In this document: in pieces, positions 35,810-45,095 of the stretch
Layout of the letters: each line of letters begins with the position of its first letter
Numbering within the stretch: position 1 is the first letter of the stretch
Assembly: GCF_003416895.1 (NCBI RefSeq)
Contig: NZ_QVIO01000003.1
Coordinates: 1 to 64,000 of the forward strand
Length of the DNA stretch: 64,000 nt
From: Duganella sp. BJB476
Lineage (GTDB): Bacteria > Pseudomonadota > Gammaproteobacteria > Burkholderiales > Burkholderiaceae_D
Direction of reading: 5' to 3'
Position numbers and translations under genes: made by a program
Notes under the pieces: generated by a model
Told to the model about the DNA's origin: nothing
Database searches by the model: none
Seen by the model: only the letters and a program-made list of their open reading frames with translations

Positions 35810-36064
35810 TTATTTCTTTCTGTGGCTATCGATCATCGCTGCCAGCGCCTGCACCGAGGCGAAATGGCGACGGGTGTCTTCCGAATCGGCGGACAGCGAA
35901 ATCCCGTACTTCTTCTGCAAGGCCACGCCCAGTTCCAGCGCGTCGATCGAGTCCAGGCCCAGGCCTTCGACGAACAGCGGCGCCGCACTATCGATATCGG
36001 CCGGCGTGATGTCCTCCAGTTGCAGCACATCGATAATCAGTTCTTTCACTTCCAGTTCAAGCAT
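35810..36064 (-). CDS. apeE: Acyl carrier protein, ApeE-like
   Basis: An 84-aa acyl carrier protein with the attachment serine S39 in GLGLDSIDALEL. It differs clearly from its neighbour (more acidic N-terminal helix, VLQLEDITPADID), so the two may have separate duties, for example starter loading versus extension. It overlaps the acyltransferase gene by 8 bp. Confidence 0.88.
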   Translation of the reverse strand: MLELEVKELIIDVLQLEDITPADIDSAAPLFVEGLGLDSIDALELGVALQKKYGISLSADSEDTRRHFASVQALAAMIDSHRKK

Positions 36065-36842
36065 GGCTTTGGCACTTCCCGGTAAAATAATTCTGTAAAA
36101 ATTCAGTCAACTGACGCGCCGCCATCACGTTGCTGGCGGCTTCCTCGTTAAAGGCGGCGATCGCCAGGTCATCCTGGACGTCGATCCGTATCAGCACCCG
36201 GCGCGAAGGCACGCGCCACCATTTGTCCCCCTTGCCCAGCGTGGCCGGCTCGCAGCGGATCAGCACTGGCGTCATGTCGCGCGCACCACGCACCGCGATG
36301 TTGGCCGCGCCGCGCTTCATGCTGATCACGCCATTGCCCGGCGTGCGCGTCCCTTCCGGGAACACGATCAGGTTGTTGCCGCGCCGCAGAGAGGCGATGC
36401 AATCGTCCACCAGTTCCGGCCCGCCCTGGTTGCTGATATAGCCCGCCGCGCGCAGCGCCCCGCGCGTAAAGGGGTTATGCCACAACTCCCCCTTGACGAT
36501 GCAATCGGCGTTCTTCACGAAAGCCATCAGGAACACAGTGTCGATCAGCGTCGGATGGTTGGCCAGTATCAGCAGGCCGCCCCGGTCCAGCTTCTCCATG
36601 CCGCGTATCTGGTAGCGCAGCACGCCCAACGCGCGCATCAAATCCACGTAAAAGCGGAACGCCCACCGTATCAGCGTGCGTGCCGCCGTCACGCGTGTTT
36701 CCGGCTTGCGTACGACCACGCCCAGCGCCGGGAACACCAGCCCTCCCAGCAGCAGTCCCCCTACGCCAAACACCAGGAAACTCAGGCCCGTGGCAACCAC
36801 CCGCCAGTAGCGCGACAGCGTGGCCGTCAACCCGTCATGCAT
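36057..36842 (-). CDS. Lysophospholipid acyltransferase-like protein (ApeD position)
   Basis: A 261-aa PlsC-type acyltransferase. The catalytic motif is NHPTLID (HX4D) and IVFPEGTRTP follows; one or two N-terminal hydrophobic helices anchor it to the inner membrane. In the cluster it probably acylates the lipid precursor of the pigment. ATG 36842 overlaps the ketosynthase-like stop by 8 bp; a longer frame exists but is not needed. Confidence 0.83.
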   Translation of the reverse strand: MHDGLTATLSRYWRVVATGLSFLVFGVGGLLLGGLVFPALGVVVRKPETRVTAARTLIRWAFRFYVDLMRALGVLRYQIRGMEKLDRGGLLILANHPTLIDTVFLMAFVKNADCIVKGELWHNPFTRGALRAAGYISNQGGPELVDDCIASLRRGNNLIVFPEGTRTPGNGVISMKRGAANIAVRGARDMTPVLIRCEPATLGKGDKWWRVPSRRVLIRIDVQDDLAIAAFNEEAASNVMAARQLTEFLQNYFTGKCQSHA

Positions 36843-37566
36843 CGCGGCTCCAGCTCCAGCGCAAGCGTCCATCGCAGCGCTCCAGCCGCCGCGCGCCGCG
36901 CAACTGGAATCGCGCCACTTCCAGGCCGGCCGGCATGCCGGTCGAAGGCGGCTCGGCGCTCGCGGTCCAGCTCAGCGAAATCGCCTCCTCCGCCGCAGGC
37001 GTCAGCAACCACGCCCAGGCATACGGCTGCTCTTCACAATCCTGGAACGGCGCGAGCAATTCCGGCAGAGGACTATCGCAGGCCACCAGCAGCACCTGCG
37101 GTGCGCCGTCCGCCATCAGGCCGCAAGCCTCGATGACCGCATGCTCGATGCTGGCGGCGCCGGCGGCCAGCGCCAGTTGATTGGCGCGGTCGCTGCGGGC
37201 GATGCTCAGCAGCCCGGCGATGGCGTTATGCACCGACATGCTGAACGCCGTCGGCGACAAAGGCTCGCCGCGCGCCAGATCGCCCAGCAATTCCAGCGAA
37301 CGCGCGGCCTCGCCGTGACGCGAGCAGAAGACCGTAGGGATATCGGTGCGGCCGTCGAGGCATTGATAGGCGACTTCCAGCGCCATCTTACCGAGAAAGC
37401 CGGCACGGCGGCGCAGCATCGCGGGCATCGCCTTGACGCCCGGCTCTGTCCCGGCCTGTATCGTAAATGGCGCCTGCGCCCACTGCTCCCAGGCTTCGGG
37501 CGCGACCAGTCCCGGCGCCCATTCGGCATGGCGGGAAATAGAAAAACTGACACCGTTCGTACGCAT
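36835..37566 (-). CDS. apeC: Ketosynthase-like partner subunit (chain-length-factor type, ApeC-like)
   Basis: A 243-aa protein related to the N-terminal half of ketosynthases. It keeps the fold signature SMSVHNAIAGLLSIARSD but has no active-site Cys in the expected place and lacks the C-terminal His motifs. Such proteins act as inactive partners of a ketosynthase (ApeO) and help set chain length. It is the first gene of the 19-gene operon, 340 bp from the upstream ABC transporter gene, so the operon promoter should lie just upstream. Confidence 0.8.
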   Translation of the reverse strand: MRTNGVSFSISRHAEWAPGLVAPEAWEQWAQAPFTIQAGTEPGVKAMPAMLRRRAGFLGKMALEVAYQCLDGRTDIPTVFCSRHGEAARSLELLGDLARGEPLSPTAFSMSVHNAIAGLLSIARSDRANQLALAAGAASIEHAVIEACGLMADGAPQVLLVACDSPLPELLAPFQDCEEQPYAWAWLLTPAAEEAISLSWTASAEPPSTGMPAGLEVARFQLRGARRLERCDGRLRWSWSRDA

Positions 37567-37905
37567 GTTGTTAAATAATCCAGGGCATTGAGATGAAAAG
37601 AAGGTGCGACCTCATGCTCACATGCCGCAGAAATGCCAGCCAACGTATTTTTGAAATTATAAACGACTGTTCTTGCCGCTAAGGCAAACAAGTGAACAGT
37701 GTGCAACTACTTTCTTGTTTATCTGCGCATTTTGCACAGTTAATAGCGAGAATTCTCTCCAAAGATCGCGTTTTTTGGCAGAAGAAAGCGGGGACGGCAG
37801 AATGAAGGAGTCTTGCAGGACTGTTGCAGATATGTCTCGCGGGAGGGCGCGAAAGCGGGGCAAGGCCCGGACGCGCCTTGGCGGCGGTCCGGGACGTTGA
37901 CGGGG
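37567..37905 (-). promoter_or_regulatory. AT-rich control region of the APE operon
   Basis: This 339-bp gap before the first APE gene has no credible gene. On the minus strand a perfect TATAAT lies at 37656-37661, about 90 bp from the start codon, without a good -35, which suggests an activated or alternative-sigma promoter. Upstream, TGTGCAA (37700-37706) and TTGCACA (37732-37738) form a perfect inverted repeat 25 bp apart, a candidate activator or repressor site. A GC-rich hairpin at 37866-37893 (7-bp arms CCCGGAC/GTCCGGG) closes the ABC transporter operon but has no T-run. All roles are inferred. Confidence 0.45.
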
Positions 37906-38994
37906 TCAGAACACCCAGAGTTTGTCGGCCGGCAGCTGCAGCCAGTACTTGCCCGCTTCCAGCTTGTACTTGGAATAGGCGCGCAAGCTCATTTCCGGTC
38001 CGCTCTCGCTCTTGAACAGGCACTCGAAGCGGTCGCCCAGGTACATGCAGGTCAGCAGCGGCAGCTCGATCGCATTCTCCACCGGCGTCGCGCTGACCTT
38101 CACTTCCTCCACGCGGATGATGGTCGACGGCTCGCCGCCGCCGGCGCCGCGCGCGGTGCCCTGCAACGGCGTGCCGCCGATATCGAGCATCACCCGGGCG
38201 CCGTCGCGCTGCACCACCTTGGCCGGCAGGCGGTTGTTACTGCCCATGAATTCGGCGGTGAACAGCGTGTCCGGCGTTTCGTACATGCTTTGCGGCGAGC
38301 CTTGCTGCTCGATCTTGCCGTTGTTGAGCAAGAGGATGCGGTCCGAGATCGCCATCGCCTCGGCCTGGTCGTGCGTGACCATCAGCGCCGACAGGCCCAG
38401 TCGCACGATCAGCTCACGCAGGAAGGCGCGCGCTTCTTCGCGCAGCTTGGCGTCCAGGTTGGACAGCGGCTCGTCCAGCAGGATCACCGGCGGGTTGTAC
38501 ACCAGCGCGCGCGCGATCGCCACGCGCTGCTGCTGGCCGCCCGACAGCTGGTGCGGGAAGCGCTCGGCCAGGTGGCCCAGGCCCAGGTTCTTCAACACGT
38601 CGCTGACTTTGTCCTTGATCTCGCTGCTGCCCATCTTGCGCAGTTTGAGGCCGTAGGCGACGTTGTCGAACACCGTCTTGTGCGGCCACAGCGCGTAGGA
38701 CTGGAACACCAGGCCCAGGTTGCGGTGTTCGGCCGCCATTTCGAAGTTCTTCGCACCGTCGAACACATTGCGGTCGCCGATGGCGATGGTGCCCTGCTTC
38801 GGGCTTTCCAGTCCGGCCACCGCGCGCAGCAGCGTGGTCTTGCCGCTGCCCGAAGGGCCCAGCAGCGCCACAACTTCACCTTTTTGCAGGTGCATGGACA
38901 CGCCCTTCAGAATCTGGTTGGCGTGGGCGCCGGTGCCGTAGTCCAGGTGCAGGTCGTTGACGGTCAGTTCGTTCATGATGAGGTCTCGTTTCAT
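37906..38994 (-). CDS. ABC transporter ATP-binding protein (FbpC/AfuC/PotA type)
   Basis: A 362-aa ATPase. Walker A GPSGSGKTT is at 46-54; the signature LSGGQQQR and Walker B VILLDEPLSNLD are present, and a C-terminal TOBE domain follows (about 270-360). It powers import by the permease encoded just upstream. Two in-frame ATGs (38994, 38976) are possible; the second begins at the usual family start. It is the last gene of the binding protein-permease-ATPase operon. Confidence 0.9.
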   Translation of the reverse strand: MKRDLIMNELTVNDLHLDYGTGAHANQILKGVSMHLQKGEVVALLGPSGSGKTTLLRAVAGLESPKQGTIAIGDRNVFDGAKNFEMAAEHRNLGLVFQSYALWPHKTVFDNVAYGLKLRKMGSSEIKDKVSDVLKNLGLGHLAERFPHQLSGGQQQRVAIARALVYNPPVILLDEPLSNLDAKLREEARAFLRELIVRLGLSALMVTHDQAEAMAISDRILLLNNGKIEQQGSPQSMYETPDTLFTAEFMGSNNRLPAKVVQRDGARVMLDIGGTPLQGTARGAGGGEPSTIIRVEEVKVSATPVENAIELPLLTCMYLGDRFECLFKSESGPEMSLRAYSKYKLEAGKYWLQLPADKLWVF

Positions 38995-39003
38995 AATTTT
39001 TTA

Positions 39004-40779
39004 TTAGTTGTGAAGCTTAACGCCAAAGCGCAGGGCCACGCCCAGGCCGATGGCCACCAGCGAAATATTGATGAACGATAGCGCCGCCACCAGGTCGGTG
39101 GAGCCGGTGGCCCACAGCGACACCAGCATCGCGCCTATCACCTCGGTGCCCGGCGACAGCAGGTACACGCCGGTCGAGTACTCGCGCTCGAAGATCAGGA
39201 ACACCATCAGCCACGCGCCCAGCAGGCCGTATTTGACTAGCGGGATGGTGACGTCGCGCGTCACCTGGCCGCGCGATGCGCCGACCGCGCGCGCCGCCTC
39301 TTCCAGTTCCGGCCCCACTTGCAGCAGCGCGGTGGAAATCAAACGCATGCCGTAGGCCAGCCACACCACCGAATACGCCAGCCACAGGGCGAAGATGGTC
39401 GAGCGCACGGAGCGCAGCAGCGGTATCGCGTTCTCGCTCAGCCACAGCGCCACGCCGTTGTCCATGCCCTTCAACATGCCATCGAGCCAGCTAGGCACGA
39501 ACAGGAACACCCACAGGAAGGACAGGCCGGCCAGCAGGCCAGGCACGGCGCGCGGCACCAGCACGCTGTAGTCCAGGAAGCGGGTGATGCCGTCCGGCTT
39601 GCGGTGCATGGCCAGCGCGATGGCGCAGTAGCAGATCACCGCGAAGGCGCCGCCGATCACGCCGATCAGGATGGTGTTGAGGATGCCGCGCATCAGCGCC
39701 GGCTGTTCCATGATCTCGCGGAAGTGCTGCAAGGTCAGCACGTCGCGCAGGTTGACGCCCTCGCCCCAGTACTGCACGAAGGAGCGCAGCACGATGCCCG
39801 ACATCGGCATGATGATGGTGAACATCAGCCAGGCGAAGATCAGCGCGAAGGCCAGCCATTTCCATTTACCGAGCGGCATGGACTTCGAACGCGCGCCCTT
39901 GCCCTTGATCGAGACGAACTTGTTGGCAGACTTGAGCAGCCAGCGCTGTATCATCACCAGCGGCATCGTCACCATCACCAGGCAGACGGCTACTGCGGCC
40001 ATCAGGTGATACGAAGGCGTGCCCAGTTTGTTGGTCAGCTTGTACAGATAGGTCGCCAGCACCAGGTGGCCTTCGGGATCGCCCAGCACCAGCACCAGGC
40101 CGAACACCTCGAAGCCGAGGAAGAACACCAGCACGGCGGCATAGGCCAGCGCCGGCGTGATCATCGGCAGCGAGACGTTGAACATCACCTGCAGCGGCGA
40201 GGCGCCCGCCACGCGGGCCGCTTCCTCGACATCGGAGCCCAGGCTTTTCAGCGCGGACGAAGCGTACAGGTAGACGTGCGGCACGTGCGTCAGGCCGGCG
40301 ATCACCACGATGCTGGTGAAGGAGTAGATATTCCACGGGATGAAGCCGAGGATGTCCTTGGCCCACAACGAGTAGAAGCCCACTGGTCCCATCGAGACCA
40401 CGTAGCCGAAGCCCATCACCATCGGCGACACGAAGATCGGCACCAGCAGCATCGGCGCGATGAAGCCGCGGCCCGGCAGGTCGGTGCGTATCATCAGGAA
40501 GGCCAGCATGCCGCCCAGCGGCACGGCGATGGCAGTCAGGCCGGCGGCCAGCAGGAAGGCGTTCTTGAACGCCACCGAGAAATCGGGATCGTCAAAGATG
40601 AAGCGGTAGGCGTCCAAGCCCAGCTCCTTGGCGGGCATGAAGAACGGCGCGTTCAAAAAGCTCTGGTAGAAGATCAGCAGCAGCGGCAGGAAGATGGCGA
40701 TGGCGGCCAGCGTCACCACGACGCCGCGCGTCCAGTTGATGCTGCGCCGGCCGGAGCCTGGGAGAGTGAGAGTTTGCAT
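39004..40779 (-). CDS. ABC transporter permease, fused double-domain (FbpB/AfuB type)
   Basis: A 591-aa inner-membrane protein with about 12 helices in two homologous halves, each with the EAA-type coupling loop (EEAARVAGASPLQVMFNVSL; EEAARAVGASRGQVTRDVTI). This is the fused permease layout of iron(III), sugar-phosphate and aminoethylphosphonate importers. It ends 9 bp before the ATPase gene and starts 85 bp after the binding protein gene. Confidence 0.9.
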   Translation of the reverse strand: MQTLTLPGSGRRSINWTRGVVVTLAAIAIFLPLLLIFYQSFLNAPFFMPAKELGLDAYRFIFDDPDFSVAFKNAFLLAAGLTAIAVPLGGMLAFLMIRTDLPGRGFIAPMLLVPIFVSPMVMGFGYVVSMGPVGFYSLWAKDILGFIPWNIYSFTSIVVIAGLTHVPHVYLYASSALKSLGSDVEEAARVAGASPLQVMFNVSLPMITPALAYAAVLVFFLGFEVFGLVLVLGDPEGHLVLATYLYKLTNKLGTPSYHLMAAVAVCLVMVTMPLVMIQRWLLKSANKFVSIKGKGARSKSMPLGKWKWLAFALIFAWLMFTIIMPMSGIVLRSFVQYWGEGVNLRDVLTLQHFREIMEQPALMRGILNTILIGVIGGAFAVICYCAIALAMHRKPDGITRFLDYSVLVPRAVPGLLAGLSFLWVFLFVPSWLDGMLKGMDNGVALWLSENAIPLLRSVRSTIFALWLAYSVVWLAYGMRLISTALLQVGPELEEAARAVGASRGQVTRDVTIPLVKYGLLGAWLMVFLIFEREYSTGVYLLSPGTEVIGAMLVSLWATGSTDLVAALSFINISLVAIGLGVALRFGVKLHN

Positions 40780-40864
40780 AGTGATTCCGATGAGGCGGAT
40801 GGGATGTTGCGGCCCGCACGCGGCGCTGCGAATGCGCGCGGCGTGCGGGCTGGCCTGTCAGCGA

Positions 40865-41965
40865 TTACTTCTTGCCTGCGGTTTCTTTCCACTGCTTGAG
40901 GAAGGCCATGCGCTTGGCCGGCCCCAGGAATTGCAGCACGATAGGATGGACCGGCACCGGCTTGACGTTGTCCTTGCCGATCGTCTTGATCAGGTCCGCC
41001 GAGGTGGTCTCACCGGTGACGTCGGCGCGGATCGCGAACAGTTTTGAATCGTTGGCGATGATGACCTGGCCGCGGTGCGACAGCATGTAGTCCAGCCACA
41101 GCTTGGCGGCGTTGACGTTCTTGGCGGCCTTGTTGATGAACAGTACGCGCGACAGGATCAGCGTGTAATCCTTCGGCAGCACCACGCCGATCGACGGATC
41201 GGCCTTGGCGCGCACCAGCGCGTAGGAACCGAGCACGTTGTAGCCGATCAGGTTTTCGCCCGACGAGATACGCTCCATCATGGTGCCGGTCGACGACTGC
41301 ACGCGCACCTTGGCTTCGCCGAAGGCGTTTTCCAGTTCCAGGAACTTCGGATTCTCGCGCGCATCCTGGGTCATGAACATGAAGCCGACGCCGGATTTCT
41401 CGATGTCGTAGGTGGTGACCTTGTCCTTGAATTTAGGCTGCGTTATCAGCTTGGCGAAATCGGCGTGCGTCTGCGGCACTTCCTTGGCGTCCACCAGGCG
41501 CTTGTTGTAGACGATAGCGGCCGGCTCGAAGGTGGTGCCGTAGGCCTGGTCGTCCCATACCGCCCAACCGGGGATCTTGGCCGCTTCGACCGATTTGTAT
41601 TTGAGCGCGTAGCCGTCGGAGGCCAGGCGCATTTGCAGGTCCATCGCGGACGACCACATCGCGTCGGCGGTATTACCGCCGGCCGCCACTTCGGAGATGA
41701 AGCGGTTGTACACCTCGGTGGAATTCATGTCGTTGTATTCGACGGTGATGCCTGGGTACAGCGCGTTGAAATCCTTGATCAGCGGCTGGGTGGCCTTGCT
41801 GTCGGTGGCGCCGTAGATCACCAGCTTGCCCTCTTTCTTGGCGCCGTCAATGATCTTCTGGTAATCGGCAGGATAGCCGGCCGGCACCTGCGCGAAGGCC
41901 GGGGTGGCCAAACTCGCGGCAAACAGGGTGGCGCATGCAGCGGCCAAAGTGGTTTTCAACATCAT
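40865..41965 (-). CDS. ABC transporter substrate-binding protein (FbpA/AfuA type)
   Basis: A 366-aa periplasmic protein with a clean signal peptide (cleaved after TPAFA). The mature part starts with the family pattern KIIDGAKKEGKLVIYGATD and keeps the two-lobe fold. Relatives bind ferric iron, hexose phosphates or 2-aminoethylphosphonate; the sequence alone does not choose. ATG 41965 has GGAGA eight bases upstream; the much longer open frame overlaps the next gene and is not used. It lies 32 bp after a Bug-type binding protein gene. Confidence 0.88.
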   Translation of the reverse strand: MMLKTTLAAACATLFAASLATPAFAQVPAGYPADYQKIIDGAKKEGKLVIYGATDSKATQPLIKDFNALYPGITVEYNDMNSTEVYNRFISEVAAGGNTADAMWSSAMDLQMRLASDGYALKYKSVEAAKIPGWAVWDDQAYGTTFEPAAIVYNKRLVDAKEVPQTHADFAKLITQPKFKDKVTTYDIEKSGVGFMFMTQDARENPKFLELENAFGEAKVRVQSSTGTMMERISSGENLIGYNVLGSYALVRAKADPSIGVVLPKDYTLILSRVLFINKAAKNVNAAKLWLDYMLSHRGQVIIANDSKLFAIRADVTGETTSADLIKTIGKDNVKPVPVHPIVLQFLGPAKRMAFLKQWKETAGKK

Positions 41966-41997
41966 GTTCGTCTCCGTCGTTTTATGTGTAGTGGTGA

Positions 41998-42969
41998 TCA
42001 GCGCACCAGACCGAGTTCGGCGGCGCGCCTGCCGTAATCGTCCACGGCCTTTTTTACGTATGCTGCCAGCGCATCGCCGGTCAACCCAAACGGGAACAGA
42101 CCCGACGCCGCGCGCATTTGCGCGAACTGCGGACTGGCCAGCACGCGGTCGAAGTTGGCGACCCAGTGCTGATAATCCGCGTCCGACACCTGTGGCCCCA
42201 TCCAGACGCCCCGGATGATCGGCCACACCACGTCGATGCCCTGCTCGCGCGCCGTCGGCACATTCGCCAACACGCCCGGCAGGCGGTGCTCGGCCAGTAT
42301 CGCCAGCACCCTGGTATTGCCGCCGGCCGCATACAGCGTCGCTTCGCTGGCGTCGCCGGATACCGCCTGCACCAGGTTGGCGTGCATGGCGGCGAAGGCT
42401 TCGCCACCGCCCTCCAGCGCCACGAAACGCAGCACCTTCGGATCGACGCCGGCGGTCTTGACCACCATCGCCATCTTCAGCCAGTCCTGGCTGCCGATGG
42501 TGCCGGAGACGCCGATCAGCACCTTCTCGGGATGATCCTTCAGCGCCGCCACCAGCTGGCCCAGCGTCTTGTAGGGCGAATCGGCGCGCACCGCGATCAT
42601 GCCGTAGTCGGCGCCCAGCGCCGCCACCCAGCGTACATCGGAGGACTTGGCCTTGCCGAACTTGCCCTGCGCCAGATTGAGCAGCGAGCCGCCCGAAAAA
42701 GCCACCAGCGTGTTCGGTTCCGAGCGACGTTGCGACACCAGCGAATGCCAGGCCACCGCGCCGATCCCGCCCGGCAGATAGCTGATGTGCATATCCGACG
42801 GTGGCGGCTTCGGCGCCCCGCTCAAGCCCTGCAAACCCTTTTGCGCCAGCTTGCAAGTGAGGTCCATCGCACCGCCCGGTTTGGACGGCACGATGCACTC
42901 CAGGCTTGCAGCTTGCGCTGCCGCGCACAGTGAGAGCGCGGCAATCAAAGCCAGCAAAACTTTAGTCAT
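41998..42969 (-). CDS. Bug/TctC-family periplasmic binding protein
   Basis: A 323-aa extracytoplasmic binding protein with a signal peptide (cleaved after CAAAQA). It has the TctC-type mature start ECIVPSKPGGAMDLTCKL and motifs such as VSGTIGSQDWLKM and VRGVWMGPQ. These usually serve tripartite tricarboxylate transporters and bind carboxylates, but no tctA/tctB lies here; it sits instead between a porin and an ABC importer. It may be a sensor protein for the nearby TctDE-like system, as shown for BctC in Bordetella. Confidence 0.88.
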   Translation of the reverse strand: MTKVLLALIAALSLCAAAQAASLECIVPSKPGGAMDLTCKLAQKGLQGLSGAPKPPPSDMHISYLPGGIGAVAWHSLVSQRRSEPNTLVAFSGGSLLNLAQGKFGKAKSSDVRWVAALGADYGMIAVRADSPYKTLGQLVAALKDHPEKVLIGVSGTIGSQDWLKMAMVVKTAGVDPKVLRFVALEGGGEAFAAMHANLVQAVSGDASEATLYAAGGNTRVLAILAEHRLPGVLANVPTAREQGIDVVWPIIRGVWMGPQVSDADYQHWVANFDRVLASPQFAQMRAASGLFPFGLTGDALAAYVKKAVDDYGRRAAELGLVR

Positions 42970-43013
42970 CTTGGTAGGTATCTTAGAACGGTGAAGCTTT
43001 CAAAGCGCTTTCA

Positions 43014-43045
43014 GACCGCGGCATTTTTCACAAAATGCCGCGGTC
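43014..43045 (-). terminator. Long perfect hairpin after the porin gene
   Basis: Fourteen-base arms GACCGCGGCATTTT and AAAATGCCGCGGTC enclose TCAC, 11 bp beyond the porin stop codon. It lacks a T-run outside the stem, so termination may be partial. Such a hairpin would also protect a highly expressed porin mRNA from 3' decay. Confidence 0.55.
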
Positions 43046-43056
43046 CATTCTTTGGC

Positions 43057-44124
43057 TTAGAAGCGGTGCTGCATGCCGACGGTCAGGCCGTGCTGGCTGC
43101 TGCCGAAGCCGGCGTCGTCGCGCGACAGGCCGGTCAGCTGGCCGTTCTTGGCCTTGGCGTAGGCAGCCGACACATGCAGGTCGGTGCGTTTGGACAGTGC
43201 GTAGCGATAGCGCGCCACGTACATGGTTGGATCGGCGTCTTTGCCGGCGGCGACGTTCTTGACGTTGACGTGGTAGATCGCGCCGGTCAGCGTGGTCACG
43301 TCGTCGGTCTTGTAGGCGATACCGGCCCAGGTGGTGGTGGCGTCGACGTCGGCGGTGAGCGCCTTGCCGGCGACCAGTTTGTAGTCGCGCACCACGCCCC
43401 ACAGTTTCAGCGGGCCGTCTTCATAGTTCACGCCCAGGTGCCAGACGGTGTTCTTGTCGCGCGCGCCGGTGGCTGGAACGGTGTTGCCGTTGTTGCGTTC
43501 CCAGGTGGCCATCAGGTTCGCAGGACCCAGCTTGTAGGTGCCGGCGAAGCCGACTTTGGCGCTGTCCTGCGCGCCGGTGGTCTGCTCGCCTGCCGCATAG
43601 TTGGCGGCGAACTTGAAGTCGCCCGCGGAGCCGGCGTACTTGATGATGTTGTCGTACTGGGTGGTGAAGCCGTATTTGCTAGGACCGGTCGCAGGACCCG
43701 AAGTCGCCCACGAGTAGTAAGGCGCAAAGCCCATCGGGTCGAACGCGATCACGGTGTCGTACACGCTGGTGAACGAACGGCCGATGACCACGCGGCCGAA
43801 GGCGCCTTCCAGGCCGACGGTGGCCTGGCGCTTGAACAGAACACCGTCCTGCGCGCCGGTATCCATCAGGATGCCGCCTTCCAGGTTGAAGACGGCTTTC
43901 AAGCCACCGCCCAGGTCCTCGGTGCCACGCAGGCCCCAACGCGAAGTGTTCATGCCGCCCGAGATAACGCTGGTCTGGCTGCCGCCAGTGGCCGACTTGT
44001 TGTTGGCCGTTTCAACGCCAACGTCCAGCAAACCGTAGACCTGCACGTTCGATTGGGCGTGAGCGGCGCCGCCAGCGGCTGCCGCGAGTGCCATGATAGC
44101 GAGGGTCAACGAGGTTTTTTTCAT
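43057..44124 (-). CDS. Gram-negative general porin
   Basis: A 355-aa 16-strand outer-membrane porin. The signal peptide is cleaved after AHA, the mature start SNVQVYGLLDVGVE is typical of betaproteobacterial porins, and the protein ends with the C-terminal aromatic HRF needed for BAM assembly. TGGAGA precedes ATG 44124. It starts 219 bp from the divergent TctD-like regulator gene, which probably controls it. Confidence 0.93.
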   Translation of the reverse strand: MKKTSLTLAIMALAAAAGGAAHAQSNVQVYGLLDVGVETANNKSATGGSQTSVISGGMNTSRWGLRGTEDLGGGLKAVFNLEGGILMDTGAQDGVLFKRQATVGLEGAFGRVVIGRSFTSVYDTVIAFDPMGFAPYYSWATSGPATGPSKYGFTTQYDNIIKYAGSAGDFKFAANYAAGEQTTGAQDSAKVGFAGTYKLGPANLMATWERNNGNTVPATGARDKNTVWHLGVNYEDGPLKLWGVVRDYKLVAGKALTADVDATTTWAGIAYKTDDVTTLTGAIYHVNVKNVAAGKDADPTMYVARYRYALSKRTDLHVSAAYAKAKNGQLTGLSRDDAGFGSSQHGLTVGMQHRF

Positions 44125-44343
44125 GTAGGTCTCCAGAGGGATATAGTTATTTGTGGCTGCTGATTTTTACAATCAGGCTGTCACTATAGGAGTCACTTCC
44201 TTTCAATTACCTTTCACTGCCATTTCGGTATGGATTCCTGTCGTCCATGCACCACAAATCAGGTAAGGGCTTCCCTTTTGGGGCCGCTGAGACCATGATT
44301 CTGGCCTTACACTGAACTTATTTCATATGGTTGGCAAGAATTT

Positions 44344-45075
44344 ATGCGTATTCTGTTAGTTGAAGACCACACCGAGCTATCACATTGGCTGTCCAAAGCC
44401 CTGCGCGACGCCAACCTGACGGTGGAATGTGCCGACAACGGCGCCGATGCGGACGCCCTGCTGCACACCCAGGACTACGCGCTGCTGATCCTCGACCTGA
44501 CCTTGCCGCGCATGGACGGCCTGGAAGTGCTCAAGCGCCTGCGCGCGCGCGGCGGGCCGCGCGGCCAGACTCCCGTGTTGATACTGACCGCGCGCGGCGG
44601 CCTGGAGGACCGCGTGCAGGGCCTGAACCTGGGCGCCGACGATTACCTGGCCAAGCCCTTCGAACTGGCCGAACTGGAAGCGCGCGTGAAGGCGCTGCTG
44701 CGCCGCAGCGTCGGCAACGAGGCGCTGGTGCACAGCTGCGGCGCGCTCAGTTTCGACACCGTCACCCGCATGTTCGCCTACGCCGGCGCCCCGCTGGCGC
44801 TAACGCCGCGCGAACACGCGGTGCTGGAGACGCTGATCACCCGCTCCGGCCGCGCCGTCTCCAAGGAGAAGCTGTTCGACGAAGTGTTCGCGCTGGCGGA
44901 CGACGCCAACCTCGATGCGATCGAGCTGTATATCCACCGCGTGCGCAAGAAGCTCGACATCGCCGCGCCGGATGCCGCCGTCATCACCACGCTGCGCGGC
45001 ATCGGCTACCTGCTGCAACCACGGCCCGCCGCCGCTCCGCCCCCTGCTCCGGCCGGCGGCGCCAAGGGCGGCTGA
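44344..45075 (+). CDS. OmpR-family response regulator, TctD-like
   Basis: A 243-aa regulator. The receiver has E7/D8, D51 in LILDLTLPRMDGLE and a Lys in DYLAKPFE. The winged helix runs about 130-225 (LTPREHAVLETLITRSGRAVSKEKL). An alanine/proline tail ends the protein. It is followed 20 bp on by its kinase and is divergent from the porin and Bug binding protein genes, the usual TctDE arrangement for carboxylate uptake control. Confidence 0.92.
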   Translation: MRILLVEDHTELSHWLSKALRDANLTVECADNGADADALLHTQDYALLILDLTLPRMDGLEVLKRLRARGGPRGQTPVLILTARGGLEDRVQGLNLGADDYLAKPFELAELEARVKALLRRSVGNEALVHSCGALSFDTVTRMFAYAGAPLALTPREHAVLETLITRSGRAVSKEKLFDEVFALADDANLDAIELYIHRVRKKLDIAAPDAAVITTLRGIGYLLQPRPAAAPPPAPAGGAKGG

Positions 45076-45095
45076 CGTTGAGCGGGACCGGCCGC

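Noticed and set aside
37679..37900. Small open frames in the APE control region
   Set aside because: No ribosome sites or recognisable domains; the region is AT-rich and better read as regulatory.
40865..42928. Extended N-terminus (more than 300 extra codons) for the AfuA-type binding protein
   Set aside because: The extension overlaps the Bug-family gene in another frame; the signal peptide and ribosome site at 41965 fix the start.
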